A stretch of DNA of 64,000 nt from Planctomycetaceae bacterium (GTDB lineage Bacteria; Planctomycetota; Planctomycetia; Planctomycetales; Planctomycetaceae). A program made the position numbers and the translations under genes. The stretch covers positions 1-64,000 of the forward strand of contig PBOJ01000124.1 of NCBI GenBank assembly GCA_002724315.1, read 5' to 3'. The notes under the pieces are model-generated. The model worked only from the letters and a program-made list of their open reading frames with translations. It was not told the origin of the DNA and made no database searches. Of this stretch, positions 27,201 through 36,122 are shown one piece after another; position 1 is the stretch's first letter, and every line of letters starts with the position of its first letter.

Positions 27201-27537
27201 TGACTTTCTGGATCAGCAGTTGTTGACGCCGCGCCAGTGCCTCTCGGTCGATGGAAACGATGACCCGGGGAACCGAGGCCAGTGGCTGGCCGTCGACGGT
27301 CGTCAATTCGACGTCATCGAAGCGGACGCGTCGGAGTAGATCGAAACGGCAAGACGAGAATTCGACGTTGATTCCCGGTGTGAGGCGGTCGAGATTGGCC
27401 CGCACGGCCTGTTCGAGCAGCCGGTCACTGTGGGACCAGACGTGGTGGACCCAGATGGCGGCTCCGCCGCCGGTGATCAACAAGAGTCCCACGAGTCCCC
27501 AGAGGGTTCGCTTCCACTCACTCCGGAGCCGGGTCAT
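24223..27537 (-). CDS. AsmA/TamB-like large envelope protein
   Basis: 1104 residues. One N-terminal membrane helix (LWGLVGLLLITGGGAAIWV) is followed by about 1050 residues of repetitive beta-rich sequence. AsmA-type segments include VEFSSCRFDLLRRVRFDDVEL near the N-terminus and KGVMRGWLDLRGKGNSPSTITGRG with LYELPIVVQLFDVLSLGPP near the C-terminus. AsmA-like proteins span the periplasm and are implicated in lipid transfer to the outer membrane. The start at 27537 overlaps the stop of the upstream glycosyltransferase gene (ATGA), indicating translational coupling; the longer frame upstream lies inside that gene. The C-terminus is proline/arginine-rich. Family assignment is by pattern, so the exact subfamily is uncertain. 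Confidence 0.75.
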   Translation of the reverse strand: MTRLRSEWKRTLWGLVGLLLITGGGAAIWVHHVWSHSDRLLEQAVRANLDRLTPGINVEFSSCRFDLLRRVRFDDVELTTVDGQPLASVPRVIVSIDREALARRQQLLIQKVTLHEPRLRLARDIRGGWNWRDLALEQNGRTMFPEWTIDRGQIEIALDADSPQVRSLSNLNLRLVPAGSDRYLVDGTGQIENPDASSPEAQLTLSGHWQVTENDFSISGQLGDLVIEPSLHEFISTLSSGTADDHPNRLPFQATDVTLAALGDLDFRVSSRQLSDDLDYKLLLTLKQGRLQLPYPSDQPRIIDHLSGQLYLDPRHLQVKTLSGRDLDTTLTVNGLLELTTDPPTGQLDVALKNLAIDQRLRGSLPEQWQPLFDVYSPSGRADVSATLQPTGNGLWQFSDSVFSPKNCRVRHARFPYPLENITGTLTQKGRTKDLLVEIDAIASGRPIHFRGQVLNAGPAAQSQINLSVDRLPINQQLFQAVSPNVRRSLEAMKLAGAADVRGRLIRPPGLNQKLTTTLNGRFVDVSVRYQGFPWLVEEIGGEFTAAITPNDYSWHFNKLTGRHATASLTGSGNFDGRPGHPGHFQLDLETRRVPLDSHLRAACSKELRQLWDRVRLGGLLDGRVEIRRHGTQPIHVSIPRFTVDSGTLQLTGFPYKLTDAQATGRFGRSDDNQRRLTLTSFVARHGPTRVTSKGVLEIDRRKDWMLRLDPLLCEGLVADKDLRDALPGRLRDTVASLNPERPFDLEGLIELRGAGDPGFPITAAWNLQTRLPDNRLSAGVQLENVTGQITSRGKWYGQHAEMTGHFALESASLWGYRFRDIRGPFQYRNQDLVLGSSQAFAPLNGRRANLAIPLAERVTARAVGGLFTLDAQARINKQSNYHVKMNLSEAKLQQFARQYLRDPKNLKGVMRGWLDLRGKGNSPSTITGRGQLQISPAELYELPIVVQLFDVLSLGPPQQTAFRYAQCDFQLANSRFRFNSIDLVGNSLQLRGRGEATFAGQVGLDFYSMLPQSRLPIPFLQPLIAPLTTGWVAVRVDGKANNPQARIRPAPVFDDALRGFLSALDNPAGRRQLPPLNAPFGHRRRPFPLTSPAARTIDNGRLR

Positions 27538-28781
27538 GGCGTGGCCCTCCGACGCCATCCGGCAGCGGCAAGGATCCACAACGAATATTCGGCGGGGATG
27601 CGATACCGCAGCGAGCCGACGAAGACGGTGTGCAGCGCGGCGAAGTACAGCAAAGGGCCGGCGGCCAGCAGCCAGGTCCATGGCTGGTGCCGATGGATCC
27701 AGGCCCCGCGGATCGCCAGCAGGTACAACACCAGTGTCGGAACGGCCACCAAAGTCACCTGCCACCAGAGACCGAACTGGTCTGCACTGGGCCAGGGCTT
27801 GAGGAAACGCCAGCACTTGGCCAGCCCCAACCAGGCTGCCGTGCCCGGTTGCGTCCTGGTGAATTCCCAGGCCGCATGCCGGTAGTGCCGGTCGATGGCG
27901 TACTCGGTCTGGTTGGGATCGGCAAACAGTCCATCATCGATGATGAATTGCATGTCGCTGTGACCGGTGGCTGTCGGTCGAAGGCCGTCGTAGAGGCTGG
28001 GGCCGGCCCAGAGAGTGGTCAGCACGGGGTGGCCGGTGACCTGCTGGTTTCGCCAGACCCATGGCAACAGACCGACCGCGACGACCAGCACAAGCACAGC
28101 TGCCTCGACCGTCGCCCGTGCCCGCTCGACCGAAAACGCGATCCAAATCACCGCAAACAGCGGCACCGCGGCCAGCCATCCGGGACGGACGTACACGGCC
28201 GCACAACTGGCCAGCCCGGTCCACAGAGCTGCCGAGAGTCGCGGACGCTGATCGAGATCTGGAGCCCGGCAACACAGGGTTTCGGCGGCAAGCAGGCATG
28301 CCAACAGCATGACTGCGAACAGGGTTTCGCTGAGGACCAGGACACTGAAGCCAGCCAGTGTGGGAGAAACGGCACAGGCGGCTGAAGCGGCCAGTCCGAC
28401 CGAGGGGCCGTGGATGCGACAACCCAGCAGGTAGACCAGGTAGCAGGCCAGTGTGCCCACCACTGCCAGAACCAGGCGAGTTCCCAGCAGGCTGTCTCCA
28501 ACAATCGAGCGGATCAGCCCCAGCAGGGCTGGAAACCCGGGCATGCGGGCCACTTCACGTGGAATCGAAACGTCCGCCAGCGGGTCACCGGGTTGACCGA
28601 GCAGTCGGTAGGGTTCCCCACGAGCGATGTGTCCGCCCAGTTCCCAGTATCCGCCAGCATCACCGGCGATCAGGAATTCCTGGTCGTTGTGCTCGAGTTG
28701 CTCGGTGACGATCACCGCCGCGACTACTCGAATCACCAGCGCCGAGCACAGGATGATTAGGAGCGATTTGCGGGCCGACAT
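27534..28781 (-). CDS. GT39-like polyprenyl-phosphate glycosyltransferase (membrane)
   Basis: 415 residues with about 9-10 hydrophobic helices. The first luminal loop contains an acidic DAGGYWELGGHIARGEPYR segment, the position of the catalytic Asp/Glu in ArnT/PMT-like (GT39/GT83) transferases. These enzymes move a sugar from a polyprenyl-phosphate carrier to lipid or protein on the outer face of the inner membrane. Acceptor and donor cannot be inferred. It is translationally coupled to the AsmA-like gene downstream, consistent with an envelope role, and divergent from hemE. Confidence 0.75.
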   Translation of the reverse strand: MSARKSLLIILCSALVIRVVAAVIVTEQLEHNDQEFLIAGDAGGYWELGGHIARGEPYRLLGQPGDPLADVSIPREVARMPGFPALLGLIRSIVGDSLLGTRLVLAVVGTLACYLVYLLGCRIHGPSVGLAASAACAVSPTLAGFSVLVLSETLFAVMLLACLLAAETLCCRAPDLDQRPRLSAALWTGLASCAAVYVRPGWLAAVPLFAVIWIAFSVERARATVEAAVLVLVVAVGLLPWVWRNQQVTGHPVLTTLWAGPSLYDGLRPTATGHSDMQFIIDDGLFADPNQTEYAIDRHYRHAAWEFTRTQPGTAAWLGLAKCWRFLKPWPSADQFGLWWQVTLVAVPTLVLYLLAIRGAWIHRHQPWTWLLAAGPLLYFAALHTVFVGSLRYRIPAEYSLWILAAAGWRRRATP

Positions 28782-28896
28782 AGGTTCCCCCCCGGCCTCG
28801 GCCGATCAGTGGCTGGGGGATGGTACGGTCGGTGGGGCAAGGCGGTCAAGATCGGTCGTGACTGTTGAGGAGAGAGCCACCCGGGGGCTTTGCGTG

Positions 28897-28905
28897 TGCT
28901 AGAAT
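28897..28905 (+). promoter_or_regulatory. Extended -10 promoter candidate for hemE
   Basis: TGC-TAGAAT (TG at 28897-28898, hexamer 28900-28905), about 58 bp before the hemE ATG. No convincing -35 is present. Nothing else is evident in 28782-28962. Confidence 0.4.
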
Positions 28906-28962
28906 CGGGTCTGAGACGGTTCTGGTTTCCATCAGCCTCTCCCCCATTTTCAGGTTCAGTTG

Positions 28963-30015
28963 ATGACGCCGCAATTGCGTGAATCCCGTTTTCTGAAGGC
29001 TGTTCGCCGCGAGCCGGTCGACACGACGCCGGTCTGGCTGATGCGTCAGGCGGGACGGTACTTGCCGGAATACATGGAAGTCCGAAGCCAGGTCACGTTC
29101 CTGGAACTGTGCACCCGTCCAGACCTGGCTGCGGAGGTGACGCTGACGGCCCAGGCGGCACTCGGTGTCGATGCGGCCATACTGTTTGCCGACCTGCTGC
29201 CCATTCTCCGACCCATGGGGCTCAATTTGGAGTACCACGCCGGTGAGGGACCGGTGATCGACAATCCGCTGCGGACTGCCGCCGATGTTGATCGCCTGAG
29301 CGAGATCCAGGATATCCAGGAGATGGGGTTCGTTTTTGAGACGGTGCGTCGCGTGCGTGCGGACCTGCCGGGTGACTGTCCATTGATCGGGTTTGCCGGG
29401 GCGCCGTTCACTTTGGCCAGTTATGCGATCGAGGGAGGTGGGTCGCGGAACTACGAGAACACCAAGTCGATCATGTACGGCGATTCGGGGGCGTGGCAGG
29501 CCCTGATGGATCGCCTGGTCCCCACGCTGATCCGTTACCTGTCAGCCCAGGCCGAGGCCGGTTGCCAGGTGGTGCAGATTTTTGACAGTTGGGCCGGGTG
29601 CCTGTCCCCTTCGGATTACCGCCGCTACGTTTTGCCGCATTCGAAGCGATTGATCGAGGGCCTGCCCGAGGGATTGCCCGTGATTCACTTCCTGACCGGC
29701 AATCCGGCACTGTACCCGCTGCAACGCGAGGCCGGTGGTGACGTCCAGGGGCTGGACTGGCGAATCGACCTGGCTGCCGGCTGGGAACTGGTTGGCCACG
29801 ACGTGGCGGTGCAGGGCAACCTCGATCCTGTCAGCCTTTTTGCCGACGTTGATACACTCCGTGACCGGACCCGCCAGGTACTCGATGCGGCGGCCGGTCG
29901 ACCGGGGCACATCTTCAATCTTGGCCACGGCCTGTTGCCGACAATGGATCCGGAAAAGGTCAAGTTGCTGGTCGAGATGGTTCATGAGATGGGTGGTGAT
30001 GGAGGGGCGGCGTGA
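28963..30015 (+). CDS. hemE: Uroporphyrinogen decarboxylase
   Basis: 350 residues, normal for the family. Diagnostic motifs are [16 protein letters not shown] near the N-terminus, [29 protein letters not shown] and the C-terminal [13 protein letters not shown]. HemE removes four acetate carboxyls from uroporphyrinogen III to give coproporphyrinogen III in haem synthesis; it is a cytoplasmic enzyme. ATG at 28963 is chosen over a TTG one codon upstream. Its stop overlaps the GTG start of the next haem gene (GTGA), indicating a two-gene operon. Confidence 0.96.
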   Translation: MTPQLRESRFLKAVRREPVDTTPVWLMRQAGRYLPEYMEVRSQVTFLELCTRPDLAAEVTLTAQAALGVDAAILFADLLPILRPMGLNLEYHAGEGPVIDNPLRTAADVDRLSEIQDIQEMGFVFETVRRVRADLPGDCPLIGFAGAPFTLASYAIEGGGSRNYENTKSIMYGDSGAWQALMDRLVPTLIRYLSAQAEAGCQVVQIFDSWAGCLSPSDYRRYVLPHSKRLIEGLPEGLPVIHFLTGNPALYPLQREAGGDVQGLDWRIDLAAGWELVGHDVAVQGNLDPVSLFADVDTLRDRTRQVLDAAAGRPGHIFNLGHGLLPTMDPEKVKLLVEMVHEMGGDGGAA

Positions 30016-31457
30016 CGGTTGGCCATGACCCGGGACGGACATGGCGGTGCCTGGTCATTGGGGGCGGGGCCAGCGGCCTGTCGGCGGCGTTGTCGTTGTG
30101 CGAGGAGGCCCGGGTTCGGGACGAGTCGGGTGGACGGATCGAGGTCGAGTTGATCGAGGCGTCGGAGCGGTTGGGCGGAGTGATCGAGACGGTTCGACTG
30201 GGTGACTACCTGGTCGAACGCGGTCCGGACATGTTCATCACCGACAAGCCGGCCGCCACCGAGTTGTGTCATCGGCTGGGGATCGCGGATCAAATGATCG
30301 GCACCGATCCCGAGTTCCGCGGCTCCCTGGTGGTGTGTGCCGGTCGTCCACAGCCTGTTCCCGAGAGTTTTCAGTTGCTGGGGACTCCGAGAATCCGGCC
30401 CGTACTTGGGTCCCCGATCTTCTCGTGGAGGGGCAAGCTCCGGATGGCATGCGAACCGTTGGTTGGCAGACGTCGGGAGGAAGGTGACGAGAGCGTGGCA
30501 TCGTTCGTGCGGCGGCGGCTGGGCCGCGAGGCGCTCGAGCGGCTGGTCCAGCCGCTGGTCGGTGGGATCTACACCGGTGATCCGGAACGCCTGAGCCTGG
30601 CCGCGACGCTGCCGCGTTTCATCGCAATGGAACGTGACCACGGGAGCCTGTGGAAGGGGTTGCGGGCCACCGCAGCGGGACGGGCGACCGCAACGCAGGG
30701 GGCCAGGTACGGATTGTTCGCTTCACTGGCCGGAGGGCTTGGCCAACTGGTCGATTCTGCGACCGGCCGGCTGGAGGAGAGGTGCCGGATCCGGCGAGGG
30801 ACTCGGGTGCTCGCCATTCGCCGCGTGAAGGATTCTGCCGGTTTTCGGGTCGAGTTGGACATCGGGGAGACGATCGAGGCGGATGCGGTGGTGATGGCGG
30901 TCCCCTGTGGTGCCGCGGCTCGGCTGGTTGCCCATCTCTCGAAGGACCTTTCGGACCGGTTGAGCGAGATCGAATCGGCCTCGAGCATCGTCGTCAGCAC
31001 CGGGTACCGGCTCGATCAGATCGAGCATCCCCTCGATGCCTACGGCCTGGTGGTACCCTATGCCGAGAGGCGTCGGGTACTGGCCGTGTCGTTTGCCAGC
31101 CGGAAGTTGTCCGGCCGGGCTCCGGAGGGACGTGTGCTGTTGAGGACATTCGTCGGTGGCGAGTTGCAGCCGGAACTGGTCGACCGGGACGACTCGGAGA
31201 TCGAGCGACTGGTGAGGGAAGAACTCGGGGCACTGCTGGGCGTGCGGGGCGATCCGGAGATGGTCGACGTCGTTCGCTACCCGCGGATGATGCCGCAGTA
31301 CGTCGTCGGTCATCTCGACCGCGTTTCGGAGGTCGACCGTCTGGTGGCGGAGATTCCGGGGCTGGCCCTGGCCGGCAATGCGTTTCGGGGCGTCGGGTTG
31401 CCCGACTGCATCGCCAGCGGAGTCGAAGCGGCCAAAAGTGTGCTGTCGGCGGTCTAG
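30012..31457 (+). CDS. hemG: Protoporphyrinogen oxidase, HemY/HemG-type flavoprotein
   Basis: 481 residues from a GTG start overlapping the hemE stop. An N-terminal FAD-binding Rossmann motif [13 protein letters not shown] is followed by [39 protein letters not shown] and a C-terminal flavin segment [20 protein letters not shown]. This oxygen-dependent oxidase class makes protoporphyrin IX (or coproporphyrin III in the coproporphyrin-dependent route), so the host probably makes haem aerobically. Gram-negative HemG flavodoxin-type enzymes are unrelated. The stop overlaps that of the convergent deacetylase gene by a shared CTAG. Confidence 0.92.
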   Translation: MTVGHDPGRTWRCLVIGGGASGLSAALSLCEEARVRDESGGRIEVELIEASERLGGVIETVRLGDYLVERGPDMFITDKPAATELCHRLGIADQMIGTDPEFRGSLVVCAGRPQPVPESFQLLGTPRIRPVLGSPIFSWRGKLRMACEPLVGRRREEGDESVASFVRRRLGREALERLVQPLVGGIYTGDPERLSLAATLPRFIAMERDHGSLWKGLRATAAGRATATQGARYGLFASLAGGLGQLVDSATGRLEERCRIRRGTRVLAIRRVKDSAGFRVELDIGETIEADAVVMAVPCGAAARLVAHLSKDLSDRLSEIESASSIVVSTGYRLDQIEHPLDAYGLVVPYAERRRVLAVSFASRKLSGRAPEGRVLLRTFVGGELQPELVDRDDSEIERLVREELGALLGVRGDPEMVDVVRYPRMMPQYVVGHLDRVSEVDRLVAEIPGLALAGNAFRGVGLPDCIASGVEAAKSVLSAV

Positions 31458-32440
31458 CTGGCGTCCGGTTGGCCGGCGGCGTGGACGAGTCGTCGGCAGT
31501 GTGAGGCCGAGGCGGTCGCCAGGCCGTCGATGTTGTATCCGCCTTCCAGGACGCTGACGAGTCGTCCTCCGGCGTGGCGATTGGCGATATCGACCAGCAC
31601 GTCGGTCAACGCGGCAAAGTCGTTGTCGGTGAGTCGGAAATGGCCCAACGGATCGCCGATTCGAGAGTCGAAGCCGGCCGAGACCAGCACCAACTCAGGG
31701 CGAAACTTGTCGGCGACTGTCCGGAGTTCCTCGGCGTAGGCCGGCAGGATCTTTTTGCGATCCGTACCGGCCGGGAAGGGACGATTCAACGTGCTGCCCA
31801 GGCCCTTGCCCGTCCCGGTTTCCTGTCTGGCTCCGGTGCCGGGATACCAAGGGGACTGGTGGGTGCTGAAGAAGAACACGGTTTCGTCGTCGTAGAAGAT
31901 GTCCTGGGTGCCGTTTCCGTGGTGGACGTCCCAGTCGGCGATCAGCACGCGGCCGATCTTGTGGCGGGACTGGGCGTGCCGGGCGGCGACGGCGACGTTG
32001 TTGAAAATGCAGAAGCCCATGCCGCGATCGGGGGTGGCGTGGTGACCGGGCGGGCGGACGGTGCAGAAGGCGTTGGCCGATCGTCCGGCCACGACCTCGT
32101 CGATCGCCAGGCAGACCGCTCCACAGGCTCGTCGAGCCGCTTCCAGAGATGCGCGGCAGACGATCGTGTCACCGGTGCTGAGCATGGCCATGCCGGCGTT
32201 GATCTCTCGTTGTGCCAGCGCGACGTATTCGGGCTTGTGGGCTCGACGGATCGCGTCGTCGTCGGAGGCCGGAGGCTTCATTCTCCAGAGTCCCTTTGAG
32301 AACTCCGGGGCTGCCAGGGCGCGGGTGACCGCCACGTGCCGACGAATCGACTCGGGGTGCCCCTGGCCGGTGTCATGCGTCTGGAAGACCGGGTCGCTGA
32401 CCAGCAGCGTCTGGTTCTTCGAACGAGGCGCCTGGGGCAT
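31454..32440 (-). CDS. Histone deacetylase family (AcuC/HDAC-like) amidohydrolase
   Basis: 328 residues. Motifs: SDPVFQTHDTGQGHPESIRR near the start, VRPPGHHATPDRGMGFC with the catalytic His pair, IADWDVHHGNGTQDIFY with zinc ligands Asp/His, and SAGFDSRIGDPLGHF with the third ligand Asp. Members remove acetyl or other acyl groups from lysines, polyamines or acetoin-pathway proteins; the substrate here is unknown. The start at 32440 is preferred because the upstream 69 codons are arginine/proline-rich and lie inside the intergenic region. It lies 56 bp downstream of squalene-hopene cyclase on the same strand, so cotranscription is possible. Confidence 0.9.
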   Translation of the reverse strand: MPQAPRSKNQTLLVSDPVFQTHDTGQGHPESIRRHVAVTRALAAPEFSKGLWRMKPPASDDDAIRRAHKPEYVALAQREINAGMAMLSTGDTIVCRASLEAARRACGAVCLAIDEVVAGRSANAFCTVRPPGHHATPDRGMGFCIFNNVAVAARHAQSRHKIGRVLIADWDVHHGNGTQDIFYDDETVFFFSTHQSPWYPGTGARQETGTGKGLGSTLNRPFPAGTDRKKILPAYAEELRTVADKFRPELVLVSAGFDSRIGDPLGHFRLTDNDFAALTDVLVDIANRHAGGRLVSVLEGGYNIDGLATASASHCRRLVHAAGQPDAS

Positions 32441-32496
32441 CGATCGCTCCTGTTTCCGCCGGGGCCGTGGTGCTCCCGTTTCGGCTGCCGGTGTCG

Positions 32497-34647
32497 TCAG
32501 GCAGCCCGGCGATCGGTGAGGGCGACGCCGTGTTGGCAACGAGCATACCGTCCGAGGGCCATCAGAGGAAAGGAGATCGGGTAGAGGTGGTACCGGAGAT
32601 AGAAGACACGCGGAAAACCGGTACCGGTGAACCGTTCCTCGGACCAACTGCCGTCAGGCAACTGGTGATCCAGCAGGTAGCCGATCCCGCTGGATACCTC
32701 GGGGCTGTCGGCCTCACCGGCGGCGATCAGTCCCAGCACCGCCCAGGCGGTCTGGGATGCGGTGACCGGCCCGGTCCCTCTCAAGGTCGGATCGTCGTAG
32801 GACCGGGGTGTCTCTCCCCAGCCGCCGCAGGGCTGCTGGAATTGCTTGAGACGTTCGGCGGCCCGTCGGATTCTCGAGTCACCGAGTGGGATGCCGATTG
32901 CTGTAAGGCCGAGCAGTGTCTGCCAGGTGCCATAGATGTAGTTGACGCCCCAGCGACCGTACCAACTTCCGTCTGACTCCTGTTCGTCCCAGAGAAAATC
33001 GGTGGCGCGAATCACTGCCGGGTGAGTCTCTCCAACCCCGAGGCCGCCAAGCATCTCGAGCACTCGGGCGGTGAGGTCGGCGGTCGGAGGGTCGATCATC
33101 GCGTTGTGATCGGCGAAGGGGACGCGGGTGAGCAGTTCGCGAGTGTTGTCGCGGTCGAAGGCGCCCCAGCCTCCGTTGCGGCTCTGCATTCCCAGCGTCC
33201 AGCGGGCACCCCGGTGGATCGCTCCGAGTATCGGCCCCATCGATTCGACCGATTCGGCTGCGTGAATTGGAGAGCCCGTGCGGCCACTGAGGACCGCGGC
33301 GATATCGGGGACGTTTTTGTCTTCGTTGACGAAGTCCAGGAAGAAGTCAGCCGTCCAGGGCAGTTCGGGCAGGCAGCGGGTCAGGGCCAGTACCACCATC
33401 GCCGTGTCGTCGACGTCGGGATAGAACCGGTTGGCGAACTCGAAGTACCAGCCGCCCGGAGCTGCTCCCGGCTGACTTTTCGACCAGTCTCCCTCGTGAA
33501 CAACTTCGCGGTCGAGCAACCAGTCGACCGAGCGACGCAGCGCGGGGTGTTCGGCCGGCAGTCCCGAGTCTCGCAGTGCAATGGTGGCGATCGAGGTGTC
33601 CCAGACCGGAGAATGGCACGGCTGCAGGCGATCGGTACCGTTTTCGCTGATCACGAGGTTTTCGAGTTGCTCGAGGGCCTGGACCAGGATCGGGGCGTCA
33701 TCGGAATACCCCAGGCACTTCAGTGCCACGACACTCCAGACCATCGGTGGAAAGATCGCACCCAGTCCGTCGCTGTCGGCAAATCGTTCGATCATCCAGT
33801 CGGCAGCCCGCCGGATGGCCATGCCGCGAAACGGGGTCAACTTCCACCTTTCGAGGCCTTTCCAGGCGGCATCGAGCCGGGTGAAGATCCTGTTCCAGTT
33901 GATTCGGCTGGGAGATGTGAGTTCGTCGAGTTGCTCACTTTGCGGCATCGTTGTCGGCAGCGAGGACGGTCCATCGAGAAACAGCTCATCGATTTTCCAT
34001 TCGGAAGGAGTGTTGATGCTCGGTCGGTGAGCCCACAACAGGCTGAGCGGGACAAAGATCGTCCGTGACCATGCCGACATCTCGTAGATGTTCAGCGGGC
34101 AGAACCGGGGGAGCAGCACCATTTCGGGCGGGACAGCTGGGCATTGCCGGTAGTCGAGGATTCCCAGCAGTGCCAGGTAGTAGCGGGTGAAGCTGTTGAT
34201 CCGTTCGGCACCACCTGCACCGCGGATGGCCTGGAGAGCCCGGGTCATCCAGGGAGCGTCGGTAGCATGGCCGGCGATTTTCAGTGCCAGGTAAGCTTTG
34301 ACCGAGGCACTGATTTCCAGAGGTCCACCCGGGAACAGGGACCATCCGCCTCCGGGCTGTTGTTGAACCACCAGTTGCCTGGCCGCACGCTGGATGCGTT
34401 CGCTGGCCCATGCAGGAGCCGACCCATTGCTCTCCAGCCATGCCAGCAGCAGGATGTATTCCGACTGCAGGATCGAGTCCCCTTCGAGCTCTCCCACCCA
34501 ATGGCCGTCGGGATCCTGCCGCGCAAGCAACCACTGTTGCGTGCGGGCGATGGCCGAACCGACCGCATCGATCGGAAGGGCTGCGGTCGAGTGTCGTTGG
34601 CTCCGGTGAGCTGCGAAGCGAGACCGGTTCGGTTGTTGGCCTGGCAT
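32497..34647 (-). CDS. shc: Squalene-hopene cyclase
   Basis: 716 residues. The catalytic acid motif DVDDTA (DxDD type) is at about residue 411. Multiple QW repeats are visible, for example QDPDGHWVGELEGD, QQPGGGWSLFPGG, QSRNGGWGAFDRDN, QESDGSWYGRWGVNYIYGTW and QLPDGSWSEERFTGTGFP. It cyclises squalene to hopene or diplopterol at the inner membrane; hopanoids are common in planctomycetes. No squalene synthase or hopanoid-modifying genes are nearby. Transcription starts from a region with a large dyad (34697-34748) shared with a divergent small gene. Confidence 0.95.
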   Translation of the reverse strand: MPGQQPNRSRFAAHRSQRHSTAALPIDAVGSAIARTQQWLLARQDPDGHWVGELEGDSILQSEYILLLAWLESNGSAPAWASERIQRAARQLVVQQQPGGGWSLFPGGPLEISASVKAYLALKIAGHATDAPWMTRALQAIRGAGGAERINSFTRYYLALLGILDYRQCPAVPPEMVLLPRFCPLNIYEMSAWSRTIFVPLSLLWAHRPSINTPSEWKIDELFLDGPSSLPTTMPQSEQLDELTSPSRINWNRIFTRLDAAWKGLERWKLTPFRGMAIRRAADWMIERFADSDGLGAIFPPMVWSVVALKCLGYSDDAPILVQALEQLENLVISENGTDRLQPCHSPVWDTSIATIALRDSGLPAEHPALRRSVDWLLDREVVHEGDWSKSQPGAAPGGWYFEFANRFYPDVDDTAMVVLALTRCLPELPWTADFFLDFVNEDKNVPDIAAVLSGRTGSPIHAAESVESMGPILGAIHRGARWTLGMQSRNGGWGAFDRDNTRELLTRVPFADHNAMIDPPTADLTARVLEMLGGLGVGETHPAVIRATDFLWDEQESDGSWYGRWGVNYIYGTWQTLLGLTAIGIPLGDSRIRRAAERLKQFQQPCGGWGETPRSYDDPTLRGTGPVTASQTAWAVLGLIAAGEADSPEVSSGIGYLLDHQLPDGSWSEERFTGTGFPRVFYLRYHLYPISFPLMALGRYARCQHGVALTDRRAA

Positions 34648-34696
34648 GGACGAATCCGAGAATTCGTTGAAGGACCCGGACGCATCGGGCCGAAGA

Positions 34697-34748
34697 ATTT
34701 GAATGGACGGGAATGTAGAGGTCGTCTACATTCCCGACAAGTTCAAAT
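34697..34748. promoter_or_regulatory. Nested dyad midway between divergent shc and small gene
   Basis: Inner arms GGGAATGTAGA (34709-34719) and TCTACATTCCC (34725-34735) pair perfectly over 11 bp with a 5-nt centre. Outer arms ATTTGAA (34697-34703) and TTCAAAT (34742-34748) also pair perfectly. The centre (34722) is 75 bp from the shc start and 76 bp from the opposite start. No T-tract follows, so an operator is more likely than a terminator. Confidence 0.6.
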
Positions 34749-34798
34749 AGTGTCGGCGGGCGGAGCCCATCGATTCGTTCGGGAATGGAGGCCTCGGA

Positions 34799-35068
34799 AT
34801 GACAGGATCGGTTTCACACTCGGAGGCGGGGCCCCAGTTCACATCGCGAGAGGTGATTGGGACGATCTGGCCCAAGGCCGAGGTCGCCAGTCTTCCTGCC
34901 GAGCGACTCTCCGAAATGAGTGAGGGAGAGTTGGTCGAGGTGATTCGCTCTGTGCATCAGCCCCACCGCGGGTCCGATCTCAGGGGACCGTTGGCTGGAC
35001 TGTCCCGAGAGCCACTCGTTCAGTTGGCTCGGCAGGCCCGCCGTTACTGTCGCACCCAGGGCTACTAG
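34799..35068 (+). CDS. Small hypothetical protein
   Basis: 89 residues, not recognised. A strong ribosome site (GGAGG at 34787-34791, 7-nt spacing) precedes the ATG, which favours a real gene. The sequence is soluble, with a mid-protein amphipathic segment (MSEGELVEVIRSVHQPHRGSDLRGPLAGLSREPLVQLARQARR split by two prolines) and one C-terminal Cys; no signal peptide or membrane helix. It is divergent from shc across a symmetrical dyad, and its stop is 24 bp from the convergent bioB stop. Function unknown. Confidence 0.5.
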   Translation: MTGSVSHSEAGPQFTSREVIGTIWPKAEVASLPAERLSEMSEGELVEVIRSVHQPHRGSDLRGPLAGLSREPLVQLARQARRYCRTQGY

Positions 35069-35092
35069 GCTCTCCGGCGACGTCTCCGCCAC

Positions 35093-36109
35093 CTAACCGG
35101 CGACGGTTTCGGGTGGCGTCGCGGTGTGTGCGACGACGCGGAAGCCCAGGTCCTCGATCATCCGGTGGTCTTCACTGGCGGGTTGACCGGCCGTGGTCAG
35201 GTAGTCGCTGACGAACAGAGAGTTGGCGGCGTAGAGACCCAGCGGCTGCAGGCTTCGCAGGTTCACTTCCCGTCCACCGGCGATCCGGATCTCGGTGGTC
35301 GGATGGGCCAGGCGGAACAGCACCAGGACCCTGAGGCAAAACCGCGGGTCGAGGTGGTCGGTGTTCTCCAGAGGGGTTCCGTCGATCGGGTTGAGGAAGT
35401 TGACCGGGATGGATTCGACCCCCAATTCCTGCAGTTCTCCGCAGACGGACACCACGTCGCGGAGTGTCTCGCCCATGCCGACGATCAGTCCACAACAGAG
35501 TTCCAGCCCCTGGTCGCGACAGGCCTTCAGCGTGTCGAGCCGGTCCTGGTAGCTGTGTGTCGAGCAGATCTCGTCGTAGAAACCCCGGCTGGTGTTGAGG
35601 TTGTGATTGATCCGGTCGACTCCGGCCTGCTTGAGCTGTCCGGCCTGGTCGGGCGTGAGCAGGCCCAGGCAGCAGCAGATGTGGAGGCCGGTGTCCTGCT
35701 TGATCTGACGAACCGCTTCGGCGACACCGTTGACATCGGAATCGCTGGGACCCCGCCCACTGGCGACAATGCAGTAGGTGCGGGCCTGGTTGCGAGCCGC
35801 TTCGCGAGCCCCGGCGACCAGTTGCTCGGGACTCTTCAACCGGTAACGGTCGATCGGGGCATCCGAGACGGCCGACTGGGAACAATAGCTGCAGTCCTCC
35901 GGACAGAGTCCGCTCCTGGCGTTTTCGAGGTAATACAGCTGGACATCCATCCCGAAGTGTTCGCGGCGGACCCGGAAGGCGGCGGCGAGCAGGTCCGGCA
36001 GACAGGCGTCGTCGGATTCGAGGATCGCCAGTCCTTCCTCGGGGGTCAGCTGGTGTCCATCCAGAACACGTTCGGCCAGCTGGTGCCAGGTCGATGGGGA
36101 ATCTGTCAC
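35093..36109 (-). CDS. bioB: Biotin synthase (radical SAM)
   Basis: 338 residues. The radical SAM cluster motif CPEDCSYC is at about residue 70. Further BioB signatures are YCIVASGRGP, CCCLGLLTPDQ, INHNLNTSRGFYDEICSTHSY, CCGLIVGMGET and FLNPIDGTPLE. It inserts sulfur into dethiobiotin using a [2Fe-2S] cluster. A GTG start at 36109 is preferred because it lies 14 bp after the dnaE stop and fits family length; the ATG at 36277 is inside dnaE. Other bio genes are absent from the window, so it appears to be cotranscribed with dnaE. Confidence 0.93.
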   Translation of the reverse strand: MTDSPSTWHQLAERVLDGHQLTPEEGLAILESDDACLPDLLAAAFRVRREHFGMDVQLYYLENARSGLCPEDCSYCSQSAVSDAPIDRYRLKSPEQLVAGAREAARNQARTYCIVASGRGPSDSDVNGVAEAVRQIKQDTGLHICCCLGLLTPDQAGQLKQAGVDRINHNLNTSRGFYDEICSTHSYQDRLDTLKACRDQGLELCCGLIVGMGETLRDVVSVCGELQELGVESIPVNFLNPIDGTPLENTDHLDPRFCLRVLVLFRLAHPTTEIRIAGGREVNLRSLQPLGLYAANSLFVSDYLTTAGQPASEDHRMIEDLGFRVVAHTATPPETVAG

Positions 36110-36122
36110 GTGATCGGGTCTC

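Noticed and set aside
28782-28962. Search for tRNA or riboswitch before hemE
   Set aside because: No cloverleaf or conserved aptamer pattern could be drawn; only an extended -10 element is supportable.
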